Positions 50,133-58,866 of a stretch of DNA of 64,000 nucleotides are shown here, piece by piece; positions within the stretch are counted from its first letter, which is position 1; every line of letters starts with the position of its first letter. The notes under the pieces were generated by a model. That model searched no databases. It was not told the origin of the DNA and was given only the letters and a program-made list of their open reading frames with translations. The stretch is from Aliisedimentitalea scapharcae (lineage in GTDB: Bacteria; Pseudomonadota; Alphaproteobacteria; Rhodobacterales; Rhodobacteraceae): assembly GCF_045277565.1 (NCBI RefSeq), contig NZ_CP123584.1:620001-684000 (forward strand), written 5' to 3'. Both the position numbers and the translations under genes were made by a program.

Positions 50133-51371
50133 ATGGTTGCTGAACCAACACTGACATTGGAATCGGCCGGCCGGGCAATGCCGCTGATCTCCTGGCTCAT
50201 GCAACAGGGGCTTCAAGGTGCGGGCCAACAAGAGATGCTGCAGGGATACTGCCAGCGTCTCGAGGATATGGGGGTGCCCCTGTGGCGCCTGCATCTGGCA
50301 CAACGTGCGTTTCATCCGAAATTCGGCGGCCTTGGGTTTAGTTGGACCAGGGCGGATGGCCTGTCGCATGAACATTACGAACACCGCGACTCCCCCCGTG
50401 ACGAATGGGTGCGCAGCCCATTTTATCAAATTCTGACAAATGGCCTTGATGAGTTTCGGGCTGGGTTGGATGTGAACGAGGATTTCAGTGTTTTTCCGCT
50501 GCTCGAGGATCTGCGCGGTCAGGGCGCAACAGAGTATTTCGCCACCGGATTGTGGTTTGAAAAGCCGGACGATCGTGAAATCGACCCCAATCATGCGCCC
50601 GAAGGGGTTTTGATTTCCTGGACAACTGACCGGTTGGGCGGGTTTGAGGATGACGACCTGAACATCATCCGCGGGAGCCTTCCGTATTTGGGGCTGGCGT
50701 TAAAGTCATCGTCAAATCGGCAGATGGCTGCCGACCTGTTACGGGTCTATCTGGGGCGGGACGCGGGAAAACGGGTGCTCTCTGGCGAAATCCAGCGCGG
50801 CTCTTCGCAGCGGATTGATGCGGTGATCTGCTATTTTGACCTCAAGGATTTTACCAGCCTTGCCGAGAGCATTCCGGGCACCGAGCTGATCGAGATGTTG
50901 AACGATTATTTCGCCTTGGCGGTTGCAACAATCCAGAACCACGGCGGCAATATTCTCAAATTCATGGGCGACGGCATGTTGACCATGTTTGATCTGGGCA
51001 GCATCGAAGAGGATGCCACTGCCGCGTTGAATGCGGCATCCGAACTTCAGGTGAAAATCCGTGACCTGAACCGGACGCGCGAGGCCCAGGGGTTGACCAC
51101 CACCGGCTTTACCCTCGCGTTGCACGCTGGCGAGATTCTCTATGGCAATATTGGTGCCGAAAACCGCCTGGATTTCACCGTCATCGGGCCGACTGTGAAC
51201 TTGACCTCGCGGATTTCGGGGATGCACCGGTCCGTTGGGCAAAGCATTATTATTTCAGAATACGTGCATCGCGCCGCGCAACCTGCCTCCCATGATCTGG
51301 TGTCATTGGGGCGATATATGCTGCGTGGCGTCGCTGCGCCGATCGAATTGTTCACCATCTTCGAAGGGTGA
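50133..51371 (+). CDS. Class III adenylate/guanylate cyclase
   Basis: 412 residues; ATG at 50133 after AAAGGGGCCGAGG. Soluble. Residues 15-195 are the same type of N-terminal region as the cyclase at 26132 (LEDMGVPLWRLHLAQRAFHP; LRGQGATEYFATGLWFEKPD; LGGFEDDDLNIIRGSLPYLG). The C-terminal catalytic domain has YFDLKDFTSLAES (metal Asp), LKFMGDGMLTMFD (second Asp) and DFTVIGPTVNLTSRISG (Asn/Arg). It should make cAMP. It has no DUF427 part. It starts 72 bases after marR and could be co-transcribed, but is more likely independent. Confidence 0.9.
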   Translation: MVAEPTLTLESAGRAMPLISWLMQQGLQGAGQQEMLQGYCQRLEDMGVPLWRLHLAQRAFHPKFGGLGFSWTRADGLSHEHYEHRDSPRDEWVRSPFYQILTNGLDEFRAGLDVNEDFSVFPLLEDLRGQGATEYFATGLWFEKPDDREIDPNHAPEGVLISWTTDRLGGFEDDDLNIIRGSLPYLGLALKSSSNRQMAADLLRVYLGRDAGKRVLSGEIQRGSSQRIDAVICYFDLKDFTSLAESIPGTELIEMLNDYFALAVATIQNHGGNILKFMGDGMLTMFDLGSIEEDATAALNAASELQVKIRDLNRTREAQGLTTTGFTLALHAGEILYGNIGAENRLDFTVIGPTVNLTSRISGMHRSVGQSIIISEYVHRAAQPASHDLVSLGRYMLRGVAAPIELFTIFEG

Positions 51372-51387
51372 CACCCCCGGCGGCGGC

Positions 51388-52197
51388 TCAGATCTCGATT
51401 TCGACGCCGGGCAGGTTCAGGGCTTTCATCATGTCCCGCAATTCCTGACGCGCAGCGATGTTCGAAATGTTCAGCTGCTTGACCCCGATGTCCTTGAGAT
51501 CCAGCAGGGTCAATCCGCGGGGGAACAATTCGCGGAAGATCACCCGTTCGGAAAATCCGGGCGCGACCCGGAACCCGATGCGTTTGGACAGCATGGTGAT
51601 GGCGCGTTCCATCTTTTCCTTGTTGACCATACGTTGGGTGCCGACACGGTTGCGCACGACGATCCAGTCGATTGGCTTCAGCCCGGCCTGGGCCCGCAGC
51701 TGGCGGGCATTCCACACCATTTCCGAATAGACCGATGGTCCGACGATCTTTTCGCCCATTTGATCGGTATGCGCCAACAAATCGAAATCAACAAAGCTGT
51801 CGTTGAGCGGTGTGATCAGGGTGTCGGCCAGCGAATGCGCCACCTGGCTAAGCCGCGTGTGTGATCCGGGGCAATCAATCAGGATAAAATCATTGTCTGG
51901 CTCCAACGCGGCCACCGCAGCGGACAGTCGATGGTCATAGATGTTTTCGCCGGGTTGCAAAATGGACGCGTCGATTTCGGGCAGATCGTGGCATTCCACC
52001 ATCGGCAGGTTCAATCCCGCCTTGTTGGCAAAGTCCTGCCGGTTCTCCAGATAGCGGCCCAGCGACCTTTGACGCAGGTCCAGATCCAGCGCGCTGACCT
52101 TGTGTCCCAGACGAACCAATGTGGTTGCGACATGCATGGACACCGTCGATTTCCCTGCGCCGCCCTTTTCGTTGCCGACGACTATGATATGCGCCAT
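51388..52197 (-). CDS. mipZ: Division-plane positioning ATPase MipZ
   Basis: 269 residues. ParA/MinD-family Walker A with the signature lysine (GNEKGGAGKSTVSMHVATT), Walker A' ALDLDLRQRSLGRYLENR and Walker B DFILIDCPGSHTRLS. The LRQRSLGRYLENR stretch and the length are those of MipZ rather than ParA. MipZ forms gradients from the pole-bound ParB complex and prevents FtsZ assembly away from midcell in alphaproteobacteria. It is a convergent neighbour of the cyclase gene. Confidence 0.92.
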   Translation of the reverse strand: MAHIIVVGNEKGGAGKSTVSMHVATTLVRLGHKVSALDLDLRQRSLGRYLENRQDFANKAGLNLPMVECHDLPEIDASILQPGENIYDHRLSAAVAALEPDNDFILIDCPGSHTRLSQVAHSLADTLITPLNDSFVDFDLLAHTDQMGEKIVGPSVYSEMVWNARQLRAQAGLKPIDWIVVRNRVGTQRMVNKEKMERAITMLSKRIGFRVAPGFSERVIFRELFPRGLTLLDLKDIGVKQLNISNIAARQELRDMMKALNLPGVEIEI

Positions 52198-52334
52198 TGC
52201 CTGCGTTCCCCTGCCAATGCGAAACCCGCACGATTTAGTTGACGCGACTATATGTTGTGTCGCGCTTCAAGAAAAGCGTTTGGATGACGAAAGACGCACG
52301 GCCCAATGGATGTCGGGCCATGCATGATTGTTTT

Positions 52335-54383
52335 TTAACTTTTGCGCGGCTTGGATGGGGGCCGTTTTGGGCGGGCATCACCGCCTTTGGGTGCGCCCCC
52401 GCTGGTCTTGCGTGCTTTGTTCTTTTTGCTGCTTGGCTTGCCTTTTGGCGGCTGTGGCCCCTTGAGCGTTGGCCGTTTCAACTGGGTAACGGTCATCTTG
52501 GGCTCTTCGACGGGTTGCTCTGTCCGTGGCTTTGGCGCGCTTTTCTTGGCAGCAGAGCGTGGCTTGTCCGAATTGTAATCGGGTTTCTCCGACCAACCTT
52601 CGCCCTTGCGGTGTTCTTTCGCGCCATGGGGTTTGGGTTTGCCACCATAGGGTTTGGGCTTGTCGCCGTATGCCTTGGGCTTGTCGCCATACGATTTGGG
52701 TTTGTCACCGTATGCCTTGGGTTTGTCACCGCGGGGTTTGGGCTTGTTGCCGAATTTGGCGCGACCGCCCTGTCCCAGGTCAGGGGCCTTGTCCAGACGC
52801 TTCAGGACTGCTCCTGGTTCTATTTCACCCTTGTCGCCAATGGCTTCCAGGAATGCCGCGACTGCGGTTTCCTTGATTTCTACAAAGGTTTCGGTGTCCT
52901 GCACCCGGATGGCACCAAACACATCGCGATCGGTGTTGCCGGCCTTGCACAGCATGGGCAGATACCGACGCGGTTCGGCTCCGGCGTCGCGTCCACCCGC
53001 AATCGAAAACCAGACGCTGGGACCAAATGCGGCCCTGTTGTCCGAACGCTCCGGGCGGGAATCCGCTGCGCTCAGCTCTTCGGGGGCCGAGCGTTGGGCG
53101 TGATACAGGCGCAAATAGGCGGCGGCGATCTGTTGGGGCGTAAACTGATCCAACAGGCTCTGAACAACCGGCGTTTCGGCGTCGGTCACGGCGTCGTGCC
53201 AGGTGGCGTCTTGCAACATACGCTCTTGATCGCGGGCACGGACATCATCCGCAGATGGTGCTTCGCCGAATTGCGCGTCCAACTTGGCCCACCGCAACAG
53301 ACGCGTCGCCTTCGAGCGCATCTTGGGGGGGGCGATCAGCGCGCTGACACCCTTGCGCCCGGCGCGTCCTGTCCGGCCGGACCGGTGCAACAAGGTTTCA
53401 TGGTTGTTGGGTAGCTCGGCGTGGATCACCAGATCCAGCCCCGGCAAATCGATGCCACGCGCCGCGACATCTGTGGCCACACAGACACGAGCACGGCCAT
53501 CACGCATGGCCTGCAATGCATGGGTCCGTTCCGTCTGGCTCAATTCACCGGACAGCGCAACGACCGAGAATCCGCGGTTGGACAGTCGGGTAGTCAGCCG
53601 GTTCACCATGGCGCGGGTGTTGGCAAAAACGATGGCGTTGGGCGCTTCGTAGTACCGCAGTACATTGATGATTGCGTTTTCAGCGTCCTGATGGCCGACA
53701 TGCATCAGCCGGTATTCGATGTCGGCGTGCTGTTCCTTTTCGGCCACTGTGGTGACACGCTGCGCGTCCTTCTGATAGCTCTGCGCCAGCGCCGCGATAC
53801 CTTTGGGCACGGTGGCAGAAAACATCAGGGTCCGGCGGGTTTCCGGGGCTTCGCCCAGAATGAACTCAAGATCTTCGCGGAACCCCAGGTCCAGCATTTC
53901 GTCAGCTTCGTCCAGAACGACACCGCGCACCTGGCTCAGGTCGATGGTGCCGCGCATGATGTGGTCACGCAAACGGCCCGGCGTGGCGACGACGATATGC
54001 GCCCCACGCGCCAGCGCCCGGCGTTCGTCGCGCATGTCCATGCCGCCGACGCAGGATGCGAGCGTTGCGCCCGCATTGGCAAAGAGCCAGGACAATTCGC
54101 GTTTGACCTGCAAGGCCAGTTCCCGCGTTGGCGCGATGATCAAGGCCAGCGGCGCGTCCGCAGCTTCGAATTTTTCACCTTCCAGCAACGTCGGTGCCAA
54201 TGCCAGGCCAAACCCGACTGTCTTGCCCGATCCGGTCTGTGCCGACACCAACAGATCGCGTTCGGTCAGATCTGGGTCGGTCACGGCGGTCTGCACCGGA
54301 GTCAGGGTTTCATAACCACGCTGTTGCAGCGCATCGGCAAGGGCTTGTTTCACGACGGAGCGGCTTTCTCGTGGCAAGGCCAC
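52335..54383 (-). CDS. DEAD-box RNA helicase with repetitive basic C-terminus
   Basis: 682 residues. Helicase motifs in order: Q motif (ETLTPVQ), I (SAQTGSGKT), Ia (PTRELALQ), II (VLDEADEMLD), III (FSATVP), IV-V (VCVATDVAARGIDLPGLDLV) and VI (HRSGRTGRAGRKG). A DbpA-type RNA-binding domain follows near residues 470-550. The last 140 residues are low-complexity and basic, with about six YGDKPK-type octapeptides. Likely role: ribosome assembly or mRNA remodelling, possibly cold-related. It ends the rplS-rpmE side of the cluster after an intervening terminator. Confidence 0.93.
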   Translation of the reverse strand: MALPRESRSVVKQALADALQQRGYETLTPVQTAVTDPDLTERDLLVSAQTGSGKTVGFGLALAPTLLEGEKFEAADAPLALIIAPTRELALQVKRELSWLFANAGATLASCVGGMDMRDERRALARGAHIVVATPGRLRDHIMRGTIDLSQVRGVVLDEADEMLDLGFREDLEFILGEAPETRRTLMFSATVPKGIAALAQSYQKDAQRVTTVAEKEQHADIEYRLMHVGHQDAENAIINVLRYYEAPNAIVFANTRAMVNRLTTRLSNRGFSVVALSGELSQTERTHALQAMRDGRARVCVATDVAARGIDLPGLDLVIHAELPNNHETLLHRSGRTGRAGRKGVSALIAPPKMRSKATRLLRWAKLDAQFGEAPSADDVRARDQERMLQDATWHDAVTDAETPVVQSLLDQFTPQQIAAAYLRLYHAQRSAPEELSAADSRPERSDNRAAFGPSVWFSIAGGRDAGAEPRRYLPMLCKAGNTDRDVFGAIRVQDTETFVEIKETAVAAFLEAIGDKGEIEPGAVLKRLDKAPDLGQGGRAKFGNKPKPRGDKPKAYGDKPKSYGDKPKAYGDKPKPYGGKPKPHGAKEHRKGEGWSEKPDYNSDKPRSAAKKSAPKPRTEQPVEEPKMTVTQLKRPTLKGPQPPKGKPSSKKNKARKTSGGAPKGGDARPKRPPSKPRKS
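52628..52757 (-). repeat. 24-base tandem repeats in the helicase C-terminal coding region
   Basis: About five to six imperfect 24-base units encode (A/S)YGDKPK-like octapeptides, with third-position drift between units. This is a coding minisatellite likely to vary in copy number between strains by slippage or recombination. The encoded region should be disordered and RNA-binding. Confidence 0.8.
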
Positions 54384-54406
54384 GCAGAGGAGGGAGAAGA
54401 GAAATC

Positions 54407-54438
54407 AAAAAAGGCTGCCTCGAACCAAGGCAGCCTTT
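54407..54438 (-). terminator. Rho-independent terminator after rpmE
   Basis: Read on the minus strand, AAAGGCTGCC and GGCAGCCTTT (10-base arms at 54429-54438 and 54410-54419) enclose a 9-base loop and end in a run of Ts (54407-54412). It closes the rplS-rpmE unit, 25 bases after the rpmE stop, and precedes the helicase start at 54383. Confidence 0.9.
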
Positions 54439-54463
54439 GGTGTTTTGGTCCGGCTTGGGAAGC

Positions 54464-54685
54464 TTAGAAGCCCAGGCCTTCGTATTTTTTCTTGAACTTG
54501 GACACACGGCCACCGGTGTCCATCAGGCGCGCACCGCCACCGGTCCATGCGGGGTGCACGGATGGGTCGATGTCCAGCGCCATGGTGTCGCCTTCTTTGC
54601 CCCAGGTGGAGCGCATTTCCAGCATGGTGCCGTCGGTCATCTTGACGTTGATGACGTGATATTCGGGATGGGTGTCTTTTTTCAT
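54464..54685 (-). CDS. rpmE: 50S ribosomal protein L31
   Basis: 73 residues: MKKDTHPEYHVINVKMTDGT at the start and HPAWTGGGARLMDTGGRVSK, FKKKYEGLGF at the end. No cysteines are present, so it is the zinc-free form usual in this group. It follows rplS after 11 bases. Confidence 0.95.
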   Translation of the reverse strand: MKKDTHPEYHVINVKMTDGTMLEMRSTWGKEGDTMALDIDPSVHPAWTGGGARLMDTGGRVSKFKKKYEGLGF

Positions 54686-54696
54686 GATACCGCTCC

Positions 54697-55071
54697 TCAG
54701 GCTTTCTTGGGCTTGTAGTGTGCGTCTTCGGCGATACGTGCGGATTTACCACGACGTGCACGCAGATAGTACAGCTTGGCACGACGAACACGACCGCGAC
54801 GAACGACGGTGATGCTGTCGATATTGGTCGAATGCAGCGGGAACACACGTTCTACGCCTTCGCCAAAGGAAATCTTGCGAACGGTGAACGAACCGGCAAT
54901 GCCGCTGCCGTTTTTACGGCTGATGCAGACACCTTCATAGTTCTGCACACGCGAGCGCGAGCCTTCGGTCACCTTAAAGCCGACGCGAATGGTATCGCCA
55001 GCTTTGAAATCGGGGATGTTATGCCCCAGGGCGGCAATCTGTTCCGCCTCCAGTTCTGCGATCAGGTTCAT
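54697..55071 (-). CDS. rplS: 50S ribosomal protein L19
   Basis: 124 residues from the ATG at 55071 (MNLIAELEAEQIAAL). Conserved core FKAGDTIRVGFKVTEGSRSR, YEGVCISRKNGSGIAGSFTV and VFPLHSTNIDSITVVRRGRV. L19 sits at the 30S-50S interface. It is usually next to trmD; here a divergent TetR/flavodoxin pair intervenes. The 223 bases between its start and the TetR gene carry its promoter but no recognisable gene. Confidence 0.96.
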   Translation of the reverse strand: MNLIAELEAEQIAALGHNIPDFKAGDTIRVGFKVTEGSRSRVQNYEGVCISRKNGSGIAGSFTVRKISFGEGVERVFPLHSTNIDSITVVRRGRVRRAKLYYLRARRGKSARIAEDAHYKPKKA

Positions 55072-55294
55072 CTGATCATCTCCTAACTGCTTGCGGTTGT
55101 TCCGCAAAGGTTTTCGCCGTCCAAGAGCTCTGAGCCTTCATCGGGTCCGCGTGTCGCGCCCGCCAGAGATTAGCCGTCGTTGCTTTCCATTGCTGTTCAC
55201 GTTGACCAACCGGTCGAAGAAAACCGGGCGTATGTCAAAGCGGAACAGGCCCAGACGACTCAGACGAGTCCCGGACAGGCGGTGTATAGGCAGG

Positions 55295-55891
55295 TCAGCC
55301 GTTTAGATCAAGGGGCGATTGCGGCATCAGCCACAGCGAAAGATAGCGTTCCAAATGCGCGGACGCTGGTCTGTCATTGTGCAGCGCACAAAAGTGCAAG
55401 GCGATGGTGTTGATCAGAAAGGCCTGAACACCTTCGGCGAGGATTTCAGGCGACGCATCTGTTCGAAAGACCGAACCGCACAGCCACGGTGTGAGGATCT
55501 CGATAAAGCGGCCAAATGTCATGGCGATAGGGCCGATGTCATCCTTTTGGGCAGCCCCTGAATGGCGCAATATTACATCAAAAACATATCGTTCATGCGC
55601 CATAAACCGCATCAGAGGGGTTAGCGCCGAAATCAGGTTTTGGAGGGATCCCGGAGCGTCCTGTCCCGCCAGATCATCCAGAATTACGTCGACCCGCGCC
55701 CCGATCAGACGATCCATCAGCGCGTCTTTGTCGGGGAAATGGGCAAAGAATGTTCCTTTGGCCACACCTGCGCGGCGCACGACCTCTTCGACACGCAGTG
55801 CGCCATAGCCGGTTTCGGAAATCACCTCTTCGGCTGCCGCAACCAAACGGGCGCGGGTTTTGAGCGTGCGGGATTGGAGTGCTTCGGGCAT
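55295..55891 (-). CDS. TetR-family transcriptional regulator
   Basis: 198 residues from the ATG at 55891; a TTG at 55909 is less likely. Helix-turn-helix: TRARLVAAAEEVISETGYGA, LRVEEVVRRAGVAKGTFFAH, FPDKDALMDRLI. The ligand domain is hydrophobic and unassigned. It is divergent from a flavodoxin-fold oxidoreductase, with two matching operators between them, so local autoregulated control of that gene is likely. Confidence 0.9.
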   Translation of the reverse strand: MPEALQSRTLKTRARLVAAAEEVISETGYGALRVEEVVRRAGVAKGTFFAHFPDKDALMDRLIGARVDVILDDLAGQDAPGSLQNLISALTPLMRFMAHERYVFDVILRHSGAAQKDDIGPIAMTFGRFIEILTPWLCGSVFRTDASPEILAEGVQAFLINTIALHFCALHNDRPASAHLERYLSLWLMPQSPLDLNG

Positions 55892-55933
55892 GCGAGGGTT
55901 TTTACACAAAATGTGACCGGGGTCAAAAAATAT

Positions 55934-55951
55934 AATTGACCACGGTCAATT
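55934..55951. promoter_or_regulatory. TetR operator 1
   Basis: AATTGACC-AC-GGTCAATT with perfect 8-base arms. The TTGACC inside it can act as the -35 of the oxidoreductase promoter, with a TTTAAA-type -10 near 55959. Repressor binding would block it directly. Confidence 0.7.
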
Positions 55952-55962
55952 TATGGTATTTA

Positions 55963-55980
55963 AAATGACCGTGGTCAATT
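55963..55980. promoter_or_regulatory. TetR operator 2
   Basis: AAATGACC-GT-GGTCAATT is the same element as operator 1 with one mismatch, its centre 29 bases downstream. It ends just before the oxidoreductase ribosome site GGAG; on the other strand its TTGACC could be the -35 for the TetR gene. Confidence 0.65.
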
Positions 55981-55992
55981 ATGGAGAACGTG

Positions 55993-56577
55993 ATGACACG
56001 AAAACGCATTCTGATTCTGGATGGGCACCCAGCTCGCTCTTCGATTTCCCATCAGTTGGCGCGCACCTATTTTGATGCGGCCAAACAAAATGGACATGAC
56101 GCCAGAATCGTGGCGCTCCATGATCTGGATTTTGATCCCGACTATGGGTTTGGGGGGTATAAAAACCAAAAACCGCTCGAACCGGATCTTGAATCGTTTC
56201 TGGACTCTCTGGAGTGGTGCGAGCATTTCGTCATGACCAGCCCCATGTGGTGGGGTGGGCTGCCAGCGAAACTCAAAGGGTTGATCGACAGGACGTTTTT
56301 GCCCGGGCGGACGTTTGATCCCAGGGGCACAGGGTTGCCGAAACCGCTGTTATCGGGGCGCAGCGCCCATGTCATCCTGACCTCGGACAGCCCGTGGTGG
56401 TATTTTCGGTTCTTGTTGAACCGTCCGCTGTATTGGCAGCTGAAAAGACAAATCCTTGGGTTTGTCGGCTTCAAACCAGTCAAGGTGATGCATTTTGCAC
56501 AGGCCAGCCATCCAAAAGACAAAGACGTTGACGCCTGGATGCAGAAAGTCAGCGTAATGGGAACCCGGGCGGCCTAG
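55993..56577 (+). CDS. NAD(P)H dehydrogenase (flavodoxin-like fold, Flavodoxin_2)
   Basis: 194 residues from the ATG at 55993, which has GGAG 8 bases upstream; an ATG at 55981 abuts the operator. The flavin-site pattern is visible: ILILDGHPARSSISHQLART at the N-terminus, VMTSPMWWGGLPAKLKGLID in the middle and FLLNRPLYWQLKRQILGFVG. Homologues are quinone or nitroaromatic reductases related to MdaB/YwrO that protect against electrophiles. Control by the divergent TetR fits an inducible detoxification role. It overlaps the trmD stop by 4 bases (convergent). Confidence 0.88.
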   Translation: MTRKRILILDGHPARSSISHQLARTYFDAAKQNGHDARIVALHDLDFDPDYGFGGYKNQKPLEPDLESFLDSLEWCEHFVMTSPMWWGGLPAKLKGLIDRTFLPGRTFDPRGTGLPKPLLSGRSAHVILTSDSPWWYFRFLLNRPLYWQLKRQILGFVGFKPVKVMHFAQASHPKDKDVDAWMQKVSVMGTRAA

Positions 56578-57398
56578 TCGGGCTTCTTCCTGCTATGGAC
56601 ATCCCACAAGTCTGGGCGCCTTTCCCGGGTGATCTTTTCGCTCATCTCGTGACGCCATTCAGCGACCTTGCCGTGGTGCCCGGACATCAGCACATCGGGG
56701 ATCGGGCGTCCCTTCCACTCTGCGGGACGGGTGTATTGCGGATGTTCCAGCAAACCGGAGGAAAAGCTTTCCTCTTCGGTCGAAGCCTGGTTGCCCAATA
56801 CGCCCGGAATCAGTCGCACGGTGGCGTCGATCAGCGCCTGTGCGGCGATTTCACCGCCGGTCATCACAAAATCGCCCAAGGAAACTTCCTGAATGCCATA
56901 ATGTTCCAGCACCCGTTCATCGACCCCTTCGAACCGGCCACACAACAGCGTCACGCCGTCACAGCGCGCCAGGCCCTGCATCATCTTTTGATCCATCGGG
57001 CGGCCGCGCGGTGACAGGTATATGATGGGCCATTGGCCCTGCACACCTGCCATCGTGTGCTCGATGGCATCGCCCAAAACATCTGGACGCAGAACCATGC
57101 CCGCACCACCACCGGCAGGGGTGTCATCGACATTGCGATGCTTGCCCACGCCGAATTCCCTCAGATCCACGGTCTCCAACTGCCACAACCCCTGTTGCAG
57201 CGCTTTGCCTGTCAGGCTTTCTCCCAGCACGCCGGGAAAGGCGGTTGGGAACAGTGTGATGATCTTGGCCTTCCACACGCCCACCAGATCCGGCGTCGGC
57301 GTCATCAGCTCACGCGGTTGAAACGTGGGGCGGATTGCCTTGCGGCCATGGGATTTGGCGGGGGCGTGTGCGGGAGTATGGGGCGTATCGTCGGACAT
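56574..57398 (-). CDS. trmD: tRNA (guanine37-N1)-methyltransferase TrmD
   Basis: 274 residues; the ATG at 57398 has AAGAGG six bases upstream. The first 42 residues (basic, His/Pro-rich) extend the usual start WKAKIITLFPTAFPGVLGES. SPOUT knot motifs: LSPRGRPMDQKMM, LLCGRFEGVDERVLEHYGIQ, EVSLGDFVMTGGEIAAQALI. It methylates G37 of tRNAs to prevent frameshifting. The extension is not part of the catalytic fold. Confidence 0.95.
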   Translation of the reverse strand: MSDDTPHTPAHAPAKSHGRKAIRPTFQPRELMTPTPDLVGVWKAKIITLFPTAFPGVLGESLTGKALQQGLWQLETVDLREFGVGKHRNVDDTPAGGGAGMVLRPDVLGDAIEHTMAGVQGQWPIIYLSPRGRPMDQKMMQGLARCDGVTLLCGRFEGVDERVLEHYGIQEVSLGDFVMTGGEIAAQALIDATVRLIPGVLGNQASTEEESFSSGLLEHPQYTRPAEWKGRPIPDVLMSGHHGKVAEWRHEMSEKITRERRPDLWDVHSRKKPD

Positions 57399-57435
57399 AT
57401 TCGCCTCTTATCGCGTGCCGGGGCAAAAGGAAACG

Positions 57436-58233
57436 TCAGCTTTTGGGCAGCCGGGTCCAGCTTTTGCGCAGGAGCTGGCGGCGTAGCCTGTCGGCCTCCC
57501 TGTCGCTGACCGTGCTCTGGTTGATGGAGAGCAATTCATCACGCAGATCAGGCGAGCCCTGTACATTGCTCCGGACGGGGAGCGTAAGTGCCTCTACCAC
57601 ATGTGCAGGCAGCCCGAGCAGATCCAAAACCGGATCCAGCGGACCCAGCGGACCTGTCATGTCCTCCAATGCGGTTTCGCGAACTGTAATCGGGTGAATG
57701 GCCTGTCGGATGGCTTCGACCTGGCCGGATAAATCTGCGGCCGCGCCATATTGCTTAACGAATGCGTCCAGGGGGATCGTCAGACGCCCGGCGCGCAACA
57801 ATTGCCAATAACAACTGTCCAGCCAACCGCTGCGCCGCGTGGAGAGATAAAACAGCAATTCAACAGAGGGCCCCATGACTTCGGTTATCGCGGTGCATAT
57901 CGCCTGCATCAGCGTTGGTGCCGCAGAATAGTCCCGGACCCCATGGCGGCCGACCAGAAATCCGCACAGATCCTCGGTCGAGATCAACATGGGGCGGGGG
58001 TCATCTGGGTCACAGGCTTCGAGGACGCTGGCAAATTCCATCAGAAAAACCGCCAGGGTGAGCGGGTCTTTGTCCTTGGAATAGGCTTGGGCCGAACGGG
58101 CAGCAGACAGGATGTCGTCGCGAAACACCAGTTGAACATGGGGCGACAACAGGTCGGCCTGTGCAGCCAGTGCAGTTTGAACCGTGGTTGTCGCCGTCTT
58201 GTGAAATCCAGGATGAACGACAATCCGACGCAT
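57436..58233 (-). CDS. Sulfotransferase-like P-loop protein
   Basis: 265 residues. N-terminal HPGFHKTATTTVQTALAAQA is a PAPS-type 5'-phosphosulfate loop (K-T-x-T-T), and LLFYLSTRRSGWLDSCYWQL could be the 3'-phosphate region. The rest is divergent and not assignable to a described sulfotransferase. It sits between rimM (1-base overlap with its stop) and trmD (37-base gap), an insertion in an otherwise conserved translation operon. Acceptor unknown. Confidence 0.7.
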   Translation of the reverse strand: MRRIVVHPGFHKTATTTVQTALAAQADLLSPHVQLVFRDDILSAARSAQAYSKDKDPLTLAVFLMEFASVLEACDPDDPRPMLISTEDLCGFLVGRHGVRDYSAAPTLMQAICTAITEVMGPSVELLFYLSTRRSGWLDSCYWQLLRAGRLTIPLDAFVKQYGAAADLSGQVEAIRQAIHPITVRETALEDMTGPLGPLDPVLDLLGLPAHVVEALTLPVRSNVQGSPDLRDELLSINQSTVSDREADRLRRQLLRKSWTRLPKS

Positions 58234-58736
58234 CAGAAAACCCCGTCAGGCGGGTCAATGACAATGCGGCGTTGGTCCAGGTCCACAGTGGGGACCGCAG
58301 CCAAAGTGAACGGCAGCAGGACCGCTTCCTTCAGGCCCGGGCCCTGAATATCCAACAGATCCGAAGCGCCGTGGTTGAGCACCTGTTTTACCTGTCCGAT
58401 CAGCGCGCCACCGGTGTCATACACATCCACGCCGATCAGATCGGCGTGATAGTATTCATCATCCGGCAGAGAGGGGAGCTGATCGCGTCGCGCAAACAGG
58501 CGCAATCCCTTGATCGCGTCGCCCTGTTCCTTGGTTTCGACTCCGCCCAGACGGGCAGTGAACCCGCCTTTGACCGCGCGGATCAGATGCAGCGAATAGC
58601 TTTGGCTGCCGTCTTCGTTGGTCAGGGGGGAATAGGTTTCGATTTCGTCCGGGATGGCACAGAAACTCTTGATGCGCACTTCGCCACGCACACCATAAGA
58701 TCCGCTCACGGCGCCAACACAAATAAGGTCACTCAT
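58233..58736 (-). CDS. rimM: Ribosome maturation factor RimM
   Basis: 167 residues. N-terminal barrel VGAVSGSYGVRGEVRIKSFC, the loop EQGDAIKGLRLFARRDQLPS, and the PRC-barrel DEYYHADLIGVDVYDTGG, LIGQVKQVLNHGASDLLDIQ. RimM binds S19 and assists 30S head assembly. It is co-directional with bluB (130-base gap) and rpsP. Confidence 0.95.
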   Translation of the reverse strand: MSDLICVGAVSGSYGVRGEVRIKSFCAIPDEIETYSPLTNEDGSQSYSLHLIRAVKGGFTARLGGVETKEQGDAIKGLRLFARRDQLPSLPDDEYYHADLIGVDVYDTGGALIGQVKQVLNHGASDLLDIQGPGLKEAVLLPFTLAAVPTVDLDQRRIVIDPPDGVF

Positions 58737-58866
58737 GGTTTCATCTCCGTCGCAGAACTCGGGTCAATCCAAAGAAAGGGGTGCCCGATACGGTGATCTT
58801 TCGCAAGATCAGTAAAACAAGTCCGTGACCAAAAGGCCAAGGTTTCGATGGAAGATCTGACAGGGT

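Noticed and set aside
57305..57398. Shorter TrmD start at the internal ATG (57305)
   Set aside because: It gives the usual length but has no ribosome site, whereas 57398 has AAGAGG at good spacing.
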